Shown in pieces: positions 36,442 through 44,818 of a stretch of 64,000 bases of DNA. This DNA comes from Pseudomonas putida NBRC 14164 (GTDB lineage: Bacteria; Pseudomonadota; Gammaproteobacteria; Pseudomonadales; Pseudomonadaceae), in assembly GCF_000412675.1 (NCBI RefSeq), contig NC_021505.1, positions 3,900,501 through 3,964,500 of the forward strand, read 5' to 3'. Made by a program: the position numbers and the translations under genes. Within the stretch, counting starts at the first letter, position 1. Each line of letters opens with the position of its first letter. Under the pieces are notes generated by a model. That model worked only from the letters and a program-made list of their open reading frames with translations. It made no database searches and was not told where the DNA came from.

Positions 36442-38831
36442 TTGCACACCAAGGGGCCGACCAAGGGGATCGAGCCTTGGGCCTCAGGCAGATCGAACGC
36501 CACCTCGCAATGCCCACCACCCTCCAGCTCCACCAGCAGGCGGTTGTGGGCCGCCAGGTTTTCCAGATACACCAGGCCATCCCAGCCCACCACGGCCTGG
36601 CTGCCACTTTCTTCATGAGTGACACGGCTGCCCAGCTTGAGCACTTGCTGGTTGCCATCCACCAGTTCGATGCTGGCCGCCATTACGCGTTTGAGCGGGA
36701 ACTCCAGCAAGTAGCCGCTACCCCGGCGCACGGCCACACGCTGCTCCACGTCCCCTGCAAGGATGTCCGGCGGCAGGTCCATGGGGTCGATCTCGTACTT
36801 GCCGCGGTAATAGCCACTGCTGTACGGCACCAGCAAGTGCCCCTTGGCATCCGTGCGGCCGACATCCTGGTTTTCGTAGCGCACCGGCACATCGGCGTAA
36901 CCACCGGTACTGACCACCACGAAGGCATCGTCGATGCGGTTGGCGGCGAATACGCCGGCATCCATCCACACCAGCGAGCCACTGGCGTCGGCCCAGCGGG
37001 TCATCGCGCCGCTGCTGCCATACACACCGGCCTGCAACTGCACCGACTGCAAGCGCCAGGTGACGTCGGCCTGGCGGTAGGCATCGCGGTCGCTGCCTGC
37101 GGCATAGCCCAGGTTGTAACCAACACCGCCACCTACCGGCACGGCGTGGCTGTAGTTGACCCTTTGCAGGCTCTCGCCTTCCTTGCTGCGCTCCATGCCC
37201 AGGGCCAGGGTGCCGTGCAGGTCGAACGGGATCACCAGTTGCGCCTGCACGGCCCACTGGCTGTCACCCACTTCACGGTTGGCAGACAGGTACACACTGC
37301 TGCTGCCCCATAGCGGCCTGCTGTAGCTCAGGTTGATCAGCCGGGTACGCGTGCCATCACCGGCGCGCACATCGAAGTAACCGGCACCGATGCTGCCGTA
37401 TTCGTTCAGGTTGAGGCTAAGCGTGACCTGTTCGCTGCTTTTGCTCAGTTGCATGTCCGGGGAGTCCACCCGGGTCAGGTCGGCGTAGTCGCCGTGGCGT
37501 TGCAGGCGCTGGTAACTGAAGCCGATGCGCTGGCTGTTGTACTGGTAACCCAGGGCGACCTGGTGGCCCTTGTCGCCGTCGAACCGGCTTTGCGCCAGGG
37601 CGGCGTTGAGCACGCCGAAGTTGCCCAGGCGCATGTTCCCGCCCAAGCCGCCCAGCATCAGCGATTCGGCAGTTTCGGCGTGGGTTTCCAGGGTGAACAT
37701 GTCGCTGAGGCCATAGCGCAGGCTGCCCGAGGCAACCCCGGGCCCATAGCTGAAATCGCGCACCGCGTAATCACGGCGCAGGCTACCGGCGGCCACCGAG
37801 TAGTCGGACAGGCCCTTCTGCAGCAGGCTGCTGGTGACATAGAACGGCAAGGTGGTCGACACCTGCCGGCCAAGGGCATCAGTGGTGACCACCACCGCCT
37901 CCCCGGCGCCGTTGATGAACGGCACGTTGGTCAGGGTGTACGGCCCAGGCTGCAGCTCGGTGGTGCTGGACTTGAAACCGTTGATGAACAGGTCGAGCGA
38001 GGTCGGCACCGCGGCTTCGCCGGCGAACGCCGGTAACGGGTAAGTGACCAAATCGGGGCGTGCAGCGAAGTCGCGTGACACTTGCAGGCCGCCCACCCGC
38101 ACCGAACTGCTCCAGGGCAAGGCACCGGTCACGAAGTCACCGGCTTCGTAGGTGAGCAGGCGCTGCTCGTCGGTGAAGCGCCAGGTGGTGTCGTAACGCA
38201 TGAAGCCCTGGCGGGTATCGTCCGCCTGTGCGCCATTGAATGACTGGCGCCATTGCCCGGTACTGGAGAACGTCCCCCAACTGTCGAACAGGCGCAGCTC
38301 GTTCCAGGCGGCCAGGTAGGTGCCGCCCTCATCGGTGTCGTTCAGATACAGGTCATAGTTGAACAAGGCGCCGAAACTGCTGCGCGCATCGCTGGCCGGG
38401 TACAGGTTGCGATCACCCACTTGCTGGTCTGGCAACCAGGCCGGCGGCACCTGCAGCAGCAGGCGCTGGTTCTGGCTGTCGTAGTCGGCGTGCAGCCCCG
38501 TGAAGCTTTCCAGGGCCACCTCGCCCTGGGGATTGCCCGGCAACGAGATACCGGCTGCCCGCAACACGTCGCTGCCCAGGTACAACTGCCCGGCCCGCTG
38601 CTGCACCGGCACCAGTTCAGCCCTGGGCATCTGGTTCACCACCAGGTCCAGGTACAGGGTAGCGTCGGCGATGGCGGACATCTCCGTGGGCGGCGGGGGC
38701 AGGTCGTCGGCCAGCGCCAGCACAGGGCTGGTCATGACCAGCCCCAGGCACCAGCGGCACGTCGTCGCCGAGAGCCATTTCACACACGGTTTCCAACCAT
38801 TGCCGGGTCCTCCCTGGCCCCTGCACTGCAT
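36438..38831 (-). CDS. Outer-membrane usher of an archaic chaperone-usher pilus
   Basis: The 797-residue protein has a signal sequence and then the usher N-domain (ATLYLDLVVNQ), a large 24-strand barrel region (for example GAGYFDVRAGDGTR), a plug, and C-terminal domains (VGRTDAKGHLLVPY). It forms the pore through which chaperone-bound subunits are assembled into the pilus, as with CsuD/CupE5. The start ATG at 38831 lies 12 bases after the chaperone stop, but no strong ribosome site is visible; a GTG at 38783 would be an alternative. It overlaps the adhesin start by 4 bases. Confidence 0.95.
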   Translation of the reverse strand: MQCRGQGGPGNGWKPCVKWLSATTCRWCLGLVMTSPVLALADDLPPPPTEMSAIADATLYLDLVVNQMPRAELVPVQQRAGQLYLGSDVLRAAGISLPGNPQGEVALESFTGLHADYDSQNQRLLLQVPPAWLPDQQVGDRNLYPASDARSSFGALFNYDLYLNDTDEGGTYLAAWNELRLFDSWGTFSSTGQWRQSFNGAQADDTRQGFMRYDTTWRFTDEQRLLTYEAGDFVTGALPWSSSVRVGGLQVSRDFAARPDLVTYPLPAFAGEAAVPTSLDLFINGFKSSTTELQPGPYTLTNVPFINGAGEAVVVTTDALGRQVSTTLPFYVTSSLLQKGLSDYSVAAGSLRRDYAVRDFSYGPGVASGSLRYGLSDMFTLETHAETAESLMLGGLGGNMRLGNFGVLNAALAQSRFDGDKGHQVALGYQYNSQRIGFSYQRLQRHGDYADLTRVDSPDMQLSKSSEQVTLSLNLNEYGSIGAGYFDVRAGDGTRTRLINLSYSRPLWGSSSVYLSANREVGDSQWAVQAQLVIPFDLHGTLALGMERSKEGESLQRVNYSHAVPVGGGVGYNLGYAAGSDRDAYRQADVTWRLQSVQLQAGVYGSSGAMTRWADASGSLVWMDAGVFAANRIDDAFVVVSTGGYADVPVRYENQDVGRTDAKGHLLVPYSSGYYRGKYEIDPMDLPPDILAGDVEQRVAVRRGSGYLLEFPLKRVMAASIELVDGNQQVLKLGSRVTHEESGSQAVVGWDGLVYLENLAAHNRLLVELEGGGHCEVAFDLPEAQGSIPLVGPLVCK

Positions 38832-38843
38832 ACAGTCGTTGAC

Positions 38844-39620
38844 TCATTGGCCCTGGCGGATGGCGTCCGCCGCGCTCTGGCCGTTGACCCTGCCCTTCAG
38901 CACGCTGCCGCTGGTGGAGGCGACGGGAGCAGGCCAGCGCATGCTGGCGCCCGGCAACACATAACCCAGCAGGCCTTCAGCCAGTGGCTTGCTCTGGCTG
39001 CCTTGCTGCACCACCACATCGGTCAGCCGCGCATGCACGGGGCCTGTGTTGCGCATTTCCACGTAAGGTTTGCCCTGCACCGTCACCGGCCGCCAGCTGA
39101 GCTGCGGCATGCCCACACCTTCGGCATTGCGTTTGCCTTCAGGGTCGGCCTTGCCCAACAGCCCCTCGCCATAGACGAACAGCGGCACCGAATAACGCAT
39201 CTGCAAACGGATGGCCGCAGTAGCGCCGGGCTCGGCCTTGTCGACCGGGATGGCGGGCGGGATCTCGTCGATGATGATGCGGTAGGCCTGCTCCTGGCCG
39301 GCAGGTGAAGGGCCGGTACGGGTCAAGCGGATCAGCTGCTTCTGCCCGGGGGCAATGTTGGCCACCGGCGGGCTGCCGATGATCTCGCGCTGCGCCTGGA
39401 ACTGTTCCTGGTAATCACCCTGGCGCCAGGCGAATACCCGTACCTGCAAATTGGCCGGCTCAGTGCCGCGGTTTTCCAGCCACAGTGCACCGGCCTTCTG
39501 GTCGGCCTCCAGCACCGGGTCGATCGGCCAGATCAGCACCGAGGTGGCCGCCCCGGCCGGCAGGCTTGCCAGCCACAACAATCCGATCAATCCACGCGCC
39601 CACTTCGCGCCTGCCCGCAT
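38844..39620 (-). CDS. Periplasmic pilus chaperone (CsuC/CupE4-like)
   Basis: The 258-residue protein starts at the ATG at 39620 with AAGGAG six bases upstream (an upstream in-frame GTG at 39638 is less likely). It has a signal peptide and the two-domain immunoglobulin-like chaperone pattern, with SVLIWPIDPVLEADQKAGALWLENRG (first strands) and the QKQLIRLTRTG strand used to complete the subunit fold. It binds pilin subunits in the periplasm and delivers them to the usher. It lies just before the usher gene. Confidence 0.95.
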   Translation of the reverse strand: MRAGAKWARGLIGLLWLASLPAGAATSVLIWPIDPVLEADQKAGALWLENRGTEPANLQVRVFAWRQGDYQEQFQAQREIIGSPPVANIAPGQKQLIRLTRTGPSPAGQEQAYRIIIDEIPPAIPVDKAEPGATAAIRLQMRYSVPLFVYGEGLLGKADPEGKRNAEGVGMPQLSWRPVTVQGKPYVEMRNTGPVHARLTDVVVQQGSQSKPLAEGLLGYVLPGASMRWPAPVASTSGSVLKGRVNGQSAADAIRQGQ

Positions 39621-39659
39621 GCAGCTCTCCTTAGACACTTGTCTTTGGTGCGCTGGCCT

Positions 39660-40163
39660 TCACCAGGTCACCGTCACTTGCACCACATCGGTGTAGGTCC
39701 CTGCCGGCAGCACGCCGGTCAGCTGGACTCGCCCGTACACCGGCAGCTTGATCGCCGTCGGGTCGGAATAGCTCACGGCCACGCTCTGGCCGATCCCCAA
39801 GACCTGGCTGTACGCCGCGTCCCGGTATAACTGGTAAGCCAGCACTTGCGTGCCGCTGGTACGTTTCAGGTTGCGTGTGCCACTGGCACTGTTCTGCCCG
39901 CCGTCCACGCTCATGCTCATGGCCACGCCCGGCGTGCACTGGAAGGTCACTGTCGAGCCACCCAGCGAGGTGCTGAGCAACGCTTTGGACAGTGCCGACT
40001 GCGAGCCATAATCGAGCGTGCCGTAACTGGTGACACCGCCCACCACCAGGCACCCGGCGACAATCTGCGCCGTTACCGTGAAGGTACTGGTGGTCACCGC
40101 CCCCAACGGGGCAGCCAACAGCATGCCGATTCCGGTCAGCCCACCAGCCAGCCAGCCGCGCAT
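39660..40163 (-). CDS. SCPU-domain pilin subunit (fourth in operon)
   Basis: The 167-residue protein has a signal peptide and one spore-coat-U domain, with AQIVAGCLVVGG near the start, TFQCTPGVAMSMSVDGGQN in the middle and a VQVTVTW end. It is a subunit of the same pilus, comparable with CsuB in position just before the chaperone. It lies 3 bases after the preceding subunit gene. Individual roles of the minor subunits cannot be told from sequence. Confidence 0.9.
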   Translation of the reverse strand: MRGWLAGGLTGIGMLLAAPLGAVTTSTFTVTAQIVAGCLVVGGVTSYGTLDYGSQSALSKALLSTSLGGSTVTFQCTPGVAMSMSVDGGQNSASGTRNLKRTSGTQVLAYQLYRDAAYSQVLGIGQSVAVSYSDPTAIKLPVYGRVQLTGVLPAGTYTDVVQVTVTW

Positions 40164-40166
40164 GGC

Positions 40167-40700
40167 TCAGAACGACAGTTCGACCGAAATCGTGTCGCTG
40201 TAGACCCCTGCAGGCAGGCCCGCCTTGCCCACGGCCTTGCCGTAAAGGTTGACGGTCTGGGCCACGCCAGTGCTGGTCGGCAGGGTGATGGTGCCATCGA
40301 TGGCCAGCAGCGTCGTGCGCCCGGTGTCGGTGTACAGGTCATACGGCACAAAGTTGCCGGAACCATCGGCGAGCGCACGCGTGCCACCGCTCGACTGGCC
40401 GTCATGCAGGCCTGCGCGCACTTTGATCGCAGGCACCGTACCCGCCGAACACAAGATACTCATGGCACCGCCCCCGCCTCCCAGCACCTGGGCATTGGCA
40501 GTGACGAACAAGGCATCCTGGGTACCGAAGTTCAAGGCACCGAAGTTGAGCCCCGACGTGCCAGAACTCCCATTTACCTGGCACGCCGAGATCAGCGTCA
40601 GGGTCGAATTGATGCTGCCGGTCACCGTGGCAGCCTGGGCCTGGGAAGCCAAGGCCAGGCCCAGGCCTGCGAGCATGCAGCATGAAAGGTTCGTTCGCAT
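40167..40700 (-). CDS. SCPU-domain pilin subunit (third in operon)
   Basis: The 177-residue protein starts at an ATG with AAGGAG upstream. It has a signal peptide (about 1-23), then an SCPU domain with STLTLISACQVNG, ILCSAGTVPAIKVRAGLHDGQ, and a TISVELSF end. The Gly-rich low-complexity loop (VLGGGGGAM) is unusual for the group. Among the four small subunits it most resembles the major pilins of Csu-type systems (short, strongly expressed type), but this is a judgement from general features only. Confidence 0.88.
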   Translation of the reverse strand: MRTNLSCCMLAGLGLALASQAQAATVTGSINSTLTLISACQVNGSSGTSGLNFGALNFGTQDALFVTANAQVLGGGGGAMSILCSAGTVPAIKVRAGLHDGQSSGGTRALADGSGNFVPYDLYTDTGRTTLLAIDGTITLPTSTGVAQTVNLYGKAVGKAGLPAGVYSDTISVELSF

Positions 40701-40718
40701 CGGGGTCTCCTTGCGTAG

Positions 40719-41255
40719 TTACCAGTCCAGGGTCACTCTGAGGGTGTCGCGGTAAAGCCCGGCCGGCAGTGCGCGCGGTTGCGCCACCACCACACCGTAA
40801 ATGGGGATCGGTACTTGCTGGGTGCTGTTGATGGTGAAGGCACGCGCCTGGCCGATGGCGTAGCGGCTGTTGCCGCCCGGGTCGACCGCCAGCTGATAAG
40901 GGATCAGTTCCCGGCCGTTGCTCAGCCGGCGCACGCCGTCGTCGCCATTCAGGCCGCCATTGATCCGCACATTGAAGGCCCTTACTTCGGGCGTGCAGCT
41001 GATCTGCAGGGAGCCCGCGCCGCCCGCTTCGTCAACCCGGCTGCGCAGCGGCTGGTCCCAGTTCGGGCCACGCTCGCCAAAGTCCAGCAGCCCCGGGTTG
41101 CCCAGCACAGCCGGTTGCGTGTCGTCGCTGCTGATCTGGCAGGCTGCGCTGATCACCAACCGCGCCTGGATGAAGCCGGTGGTGCTGCCATGCGCCGCAC
41201 CACCAGGAACCAGCAACGGGCCCAGGGTAAGCAACAGGATCGAAGTGCGGTTCAT
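40719..41255 (-). CDS. SCPU-domain pilin subunit (second in operon)
   Basis: The 178-residue protein has a signal peptide (about 1-23) and one SCPU domain, with ARLVISAACQISSDDTQPAVLGN, LQISCTPEVRAFNVRINGG and a TLRVTLDW end. The two cysteines fit the family disulfide. It is separated from its neighbours by 18 and 30 bases, inside the pilus operon. It is likely a minor or linking subunit. Confidence 0.88.
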   Translation of the reverse strand: MNRTSILLLTLGPLLVPGGAAHGSTTGFIQARLVISAACQISSDDTQPAVLGNPGLLDFGERGPNWDQPLRSRVDEAGGAGSLQISCTPEVRAFNVRINGGLNGDDGVRRLSNGRELIPYQLAVDPGGNSRYAIGQARAFTINSTQQVPIPIYGVVVAQPRALPAGLYRDTLRVTLDW

Positions 41256-41285
41256 GGCGTGGCGTCCTTGTGCATGGTGGCGTCC

Positions 41286-41813
41286 CTACCAGGTGACCGT
41301 GACTTTGAGCAGGTCGGCGTAAACCCCTGCATTCGGCACCCAGGCCAGTTTGTCGATGCGAGCGTACAACGGCAGCTCGACCGAGCCGCTGCTCGGTACC
41401 CTTGCCGACTGGGCGACCCCTACCGCCAGAGGCTCACGCCAGGCTGCGTCGCGGTACAAGCGATAAGGGATGGGCCTAGCCGTGTGGTCGTCGCTGGCCA
41501 GGTAGCGCAGCTCGCCGACGCCACCATGCTGGCCGCCATCGACGCGCACCTGATAAGGGGTGTCCGGGTTGCACTCAAGGCGCGGTGGGCGCTGGCTTAG
41601 CAGAACGCCGCTCAACGGTGCGCCGGGGCCGTCCAGGCGTGCCGCCGTGCCCAGATCAATGCGTCCGAGGGCCTGGGCTCCCGCGTCGCGGGTCTGGTTG
41701 ACCAGCATGCAACCGCGCTGCACCAGCACACGCACTTCCACGAGAAAATCCGCTGCCACGGTACTGCCGCTGAACAACAGGCCCAACAACGCGGCCATTA
41801 AGCGCTCCGTCAC
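41286..41813 (-). CDS. SCPU-domain pilin subunit (first in operon)
   Basis: This 175-residue protein is the promoter-proximal pilus gene. I chose the GTG at 41813 because AAGGA lies seven bases upstream and it gives a charged N-terminus (MTERLMAALLGLLF); the ATG at 41798, with GGAG upstream, is a possible alternative. The SCPU domain has VEVRVLVQRGCMLVNQTRDA, LECNPDTPYQVRVDGGQHGG and ends LLKVTVTW. It probably starts an operon of seven genes running to 35473. Confidence 0.85.
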   Translation of the reverse strand: MTERLMAALLGLLFSGSTVAADFLVEVRVLVQRGCMLVNQTRDAGAQALGRIDLGTAARLDGPGAPLSGVLLSQRPPRLECNPDTPYQVRVDGGQHGGVGELRYLASDDHTARPIPYRLYRDAAWREPLAVGVAQSARVPSSGSVELPLYARIDKLAWVPNAGVYADLLKVTVTW

Positions 41814-42081
41814 CTTTTTATCCTTGTCGAAACGTCCTGAACAGAGCGTAGCAGCGAGGCAGTGCAACCGTGGTGGCCCCAGGCCGTTTTTTGGTATTAG
41901 CGATAAAGCGATAGCGCCCCGTTAAAAAAAGCCGGAACGGCGCAGAACCCCAGGCCACCTCCGTGTCTCCAATGGCCGAGGGCCGGTAAATGTGCCCGGT
42001 TTCTGGTAGGGTAAAGCACGTTCCTCCAGCGCCGGGCGCCAATGCCATACATGGACGGACATGACAGGAGCGTTTTCATTG
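41814..42081. promoter_or_regulatory. Shared control region of the pilus operon and phytochrome cluster
   Basis: The 268-base divergent region must hold both promoters. It contains an A/T-rich patch (about 41888-41937, with GGTATTAGCGATAAAGCGAT and a run of A) next to GC-rich DNA. No clear sigma-70 or sigma-54 pair was recognised. AGGAG at 42066-42070 is the ribosome site for the phytochrome. Confidence 0.45.
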
Positions 42082-44328
42082 ATGACTGCAGACACCACGC
42101 TGGCAGAAGCCATGGAGCGCTGTGCCCGGGAACCGATCCACGTGCCGAGCAGCATCCAGCCCCACGGTTTCCTGCTGGTGCTGGACGCCACCGACCTGTG
42201 CGTGCTGCAGGCCAGTGAAAACGTCGAGCACTGGCTGGGCTTGCCAGCCCGTGAACTGATCGGTTGCCCCTTCGCCAGCCTGGTCAGCGACGGTTTTGAC
42301 CTGCACGCGCAGCTCGCAAGGCTGCCCGAAGATGAGGTCTTCCCCTTCCACATCGGTGACGTGCGCTTGCGCCAAAGTGCGCCGTACAGCACCCCGCTGC
42401 ATTTGCTGGTGCACGGCCACGACGAAGTACTGATTGCCGAATTCGAACCCCCTCGGCTGTCGCCGGAACTGACCGGGCAAGGTGACTATTACCCGCTCGT
42501 GCGCAGCTTTGTCGGCAGCCTGCAACTGGCCAGCAGCCTCGAAGACCTGCTGCAGCAAACGGTGCTGCAGCTCAAGCGCATCACCGGTTTTGGCCGGGTC
42601 AAGGCGTACCGTTTCGATGCCGAGGGCAACGGCCAGGTGCTGGCCGAGTCCGCCGACCCAGGCTACCCCGCTTACCTGGGCCTGTGCTTCCCGGCTGCAG
42701 ACATCCCGCGCCAGGCGCGCGAACTGTACCGGGTCAACCGCATCCGCGTGATCGAGGATGCCAACTACCAGCCCTCGCCCCTGCTACCGGTCATCAACCC
42801 GCGCACCGGCAAGGCACTGGACATGAGTTTTGCCGCACTGCGCAGTGTGTCGCCGGTGCACCTGCAGTACATGCGCAATATGGGCACACTCGCTTCGATG
42901 TCGCTGTCGATCGTGGTCGACGGTGAGCTGTGGGGGCTGATTTCCTGCCACCACCAACAGCCACGTGCGGTGGACCTGCGTACCCGCACGGCCTGCGAGT
43001 TGCTGGCCAGTGTGCTGTCGCTGCAGATCGAGTCCCGCGAGTCCCACGCCAGCACGCGCAAGCTGCTGGCGTTGCGCCAACACATCGTGCGCATGATCTC
43101 GTCCATGGCCGACCACGACAGCGTCAGTGACGGCCTGCGCGACCTGCCCCAGGTGTTGCTGGCCTTTGCCGGCGCCCAAGGCGCCGCAGTTATCTCGGCC
43201 GAACGCTGTGACCTGATCGGCCAGACCCCGCCTGAAGCCCAGGTGACCGCGCTGGTGCACTGGCTTGGCCAGCGCGGCGAAGACACGGTGTTCCACAGTG
43301 ACAACGTGCGCCGCGACATCATTGACCTGCCCGAGCTGGCCACCCACGCCGGTGGTGTGCTGGCGGTGGCCATCTCGCAGATCCATTCGCACTACCTGCT
43401 GTGGTTCCGGCCCGAACAGGTGCGCACGGTGAACTGGGCGGGCCAGCCGACCAAGCAGGTCGGGCCGCAGGGCAACCTCGACCCACGGCACAGTTTCGAA
43501 CGCTGGCAGGAAGAGCTGCGCGGCTATAGCGAGCCTTGGGACCCGTTAGTGATCGACGGCGTGCTGGAACTGCGCACCGCCGTGCTTGGCATAGTCCTGC
43601 GCAAAGCCGAAGAACTGGCACAGCTGGCGGGTGACTTGCGCCGTTCGAACAAGGAGCTCGAAGCGTTTTCCTACAGTGTTTCCCACGACCTGCGCGCGCC
43701 TCTGCGGCACATCGCCGGCTATACCGAACTGCTGGGTGAAATGGAAGGCCAGGGCTTGACCGAGCGCGGCAAGCGGTTCTTGCAGCACATTGGTGAAGCC
43801 GCGCACTTTGCCGGCAGCCTGGTCGACAACCTGCTCAACTTCTCGCAGATGGGCCGCTCTGCCTTGCGCCTGTCCGACGTAGACCTTAACGCGCTGGTCG
43901 AGGCCATTCGCAGCGAACTGGCCCCCGATTACGAAGGCCGCGCAATCGTTTGGGACATCGCCCCGCTGCCCAAGGTGATCGGCGACCCGGCGTTCATCAA
44001 CATGGCCTTGCACAACCTGATCGCCAATGCCATCAAGTACACACGTGGCCGTACGCCTGCCCACATCGGCATCAGTGCCGTGGAGCATCCTGGCGAAACC
44101 GAGATCTGCATCCGCGACAATGGCGTGGGCTTCGACATGGCCTATGCCAACAAGCTGTTCGGCGTATTCCAGCGCCTGCACCGCATGGAAGATTTCGAGG
44201 GCACAGGGATTGGCCTGGCAAGCGTGCGCCGCATCATCGAGCGCCATGACGGCCGGGTCTGGGCCGAAGGCCAGATCGACCAGGGCGCCAGCTTCCACTT
44301 CACCCTCCCCCGAAACACTGCTACATGA
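42082..44328 (+). CDS. bphP: Bacteriophytochrome histidine kinase
   Basis: The 748-residue protein has the complete bacteriophytochrome order: PAS (about 1-115), GAF (130-305), PHY (310-500), HisKA and HATPase. C14 in ERCAREPIHVPSSIQPHG is the biliverdin attachment cysteine; AADIPRQAR is the DIP motif; DPRHSF (P468-F472) is the PHY tongue PRxSF motif. The kinase has H535 (SHDLRAPLRH) and GTGIGL boxes. It senses red/far-red light and signals by phosphotransfer. The ATG at 42082 was chosen over the upstream 42061 because AGGAG lies 11 bases upstream. No heme oxygenase (bphO) gene is in the window, so biliverdin must come from elsewhere. Confidence 0.97.
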   Translation: MTADTTLAEAMERCAREPIHVPSSIQPHGFLLVLDATDLCVLQASENVEHWLGLPARELIGCPFASLVSDGFDLHAQLARLPEDEVFPFHIGDVRLRQSAPYSTPLHLLVHGHDEVLIAEFEPPRLSPELTGQGDYYPLVRSFVGSLQLASSLEDLLQQTVLQLKRITGFGRVKAYRFDAEGNGQVLAESADPGYPAYLGLCFPAADIPRQARELYRVNRIRVIEDANYQPSPLLPVINPRTGKALDMSFAALRSVSPVHLQYMRNMGTLASMSLSIVVDGELWGLISCHHQQPRAVDLRTRTACELLASVLSLQIESRESHASTRKLLALRQHIVRMISSMADHDSVSDGLRDLPQVLLAFAGAQGAAVISAERCDLIGQTPPEAQVTALVHWLGQRGEDTVFHSDNVRRDIIDLPELATHAGGVLAVAISQIHSHYLLWFRPEQVRTVNWAGQPTKQVGPQGNLDPRHSFERWQEELRGYSEPWDPLVIDGVLELRTAVLGIVLRKAEELAQLAGDLRRSNKELEAFSYSVSHDLRAPLRHIAGYTELLGEMEGQGLTERGKRFLQHIGEAAHFAGSLVDNLLNFSQMGRSALRLSDVDLNALVEAIRSELAPDYEGRAIVWDIAPLPKVIGDPAFINMALHNLIANAIKYTRGRTPAHIGISAVEHPGETEICIRDNGVGFDMAYANKLFGVFQRLHRMEDFEGTGIGLASVRRIIERHDGRVWAEGQIDQGASFHFTLPRNTAT

Positions 44329-44343
44329 GGCACCGCTACCATC

Positions 44344-44805
44344 ATGCTCAAACCCATCCTGCTGGTCGAAGACAACCCCCGGGACCTGGAACTTACCCTG
44401 CTGGCCCTGGAGCGCAGCCAGTTGGCCAACGAGGTCATCGTGCTGCGCGACGGCGCCGAGGCACTTGACTACTTGCTGCGCCGCAACACCTATGCCGACC
44501 GCGACGACGGCAACCCCGCCGTCTTGCTGCTGGACCTGAAGCTGCCCAAGGTCGACGGCCTTGAAGTGCTCAGGGCAGTACGCGCCACCGCCGAACTGCG
44601 CAGCATCCCGACGGTGATGCTGACCTCCTCGCGGGAGGAGCCCGACCTGTTGCGCGCCTATGAACTCGGGGTCAACGCCTACGTGGTCAAGCCGGTGGAA
44701 TTCAAGGAATTCGTCGCCGCCATCTCTGACCTCGGGGTATTCTGGGCAGTGCTTAACGAACCGCCACCCGGCTCACTGCGGCTGAATCGTCGCGGTAGCA
44801 ACTGA
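44344..44805 (+). CDS. Single-domain response regulator (Rcp1/BphR type)
   Basis: The 153-residue protein is a lone receiver domain of the Rcp1 type: acidic pocket VEDNPRD, phosphorylation Asp in LLLDLKLPKVDG, TSS and K in VVKPVEFKEF. Phytochromes often pair with such an output-less regulator, and it follows bphP by 15 bases, so it is likely the phosphoacceptor of BphP. It lacks any DNA-binding or enzymatic output, so the signal must pass on, perhaps to the next hybrid kinase. The C-terminal tail is short and Arg-rich. Confidence 0.95.
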   Translation: MLKPILLVEDNPRDLELTLLALERSQLANEVIVLRDGAEALDYLLRRNTYADRDDGNPAVLLLDLKLPKVDGLEVLRAVRATAELRSIPTVMLTSSREEPDLLRAYELGVNAYVVKPVEFKEFVAAISDLGVFWAVLNEPPPGSLRLNRRGSN

Positions 44806-44818
44806 GGCCGCCGCAACG

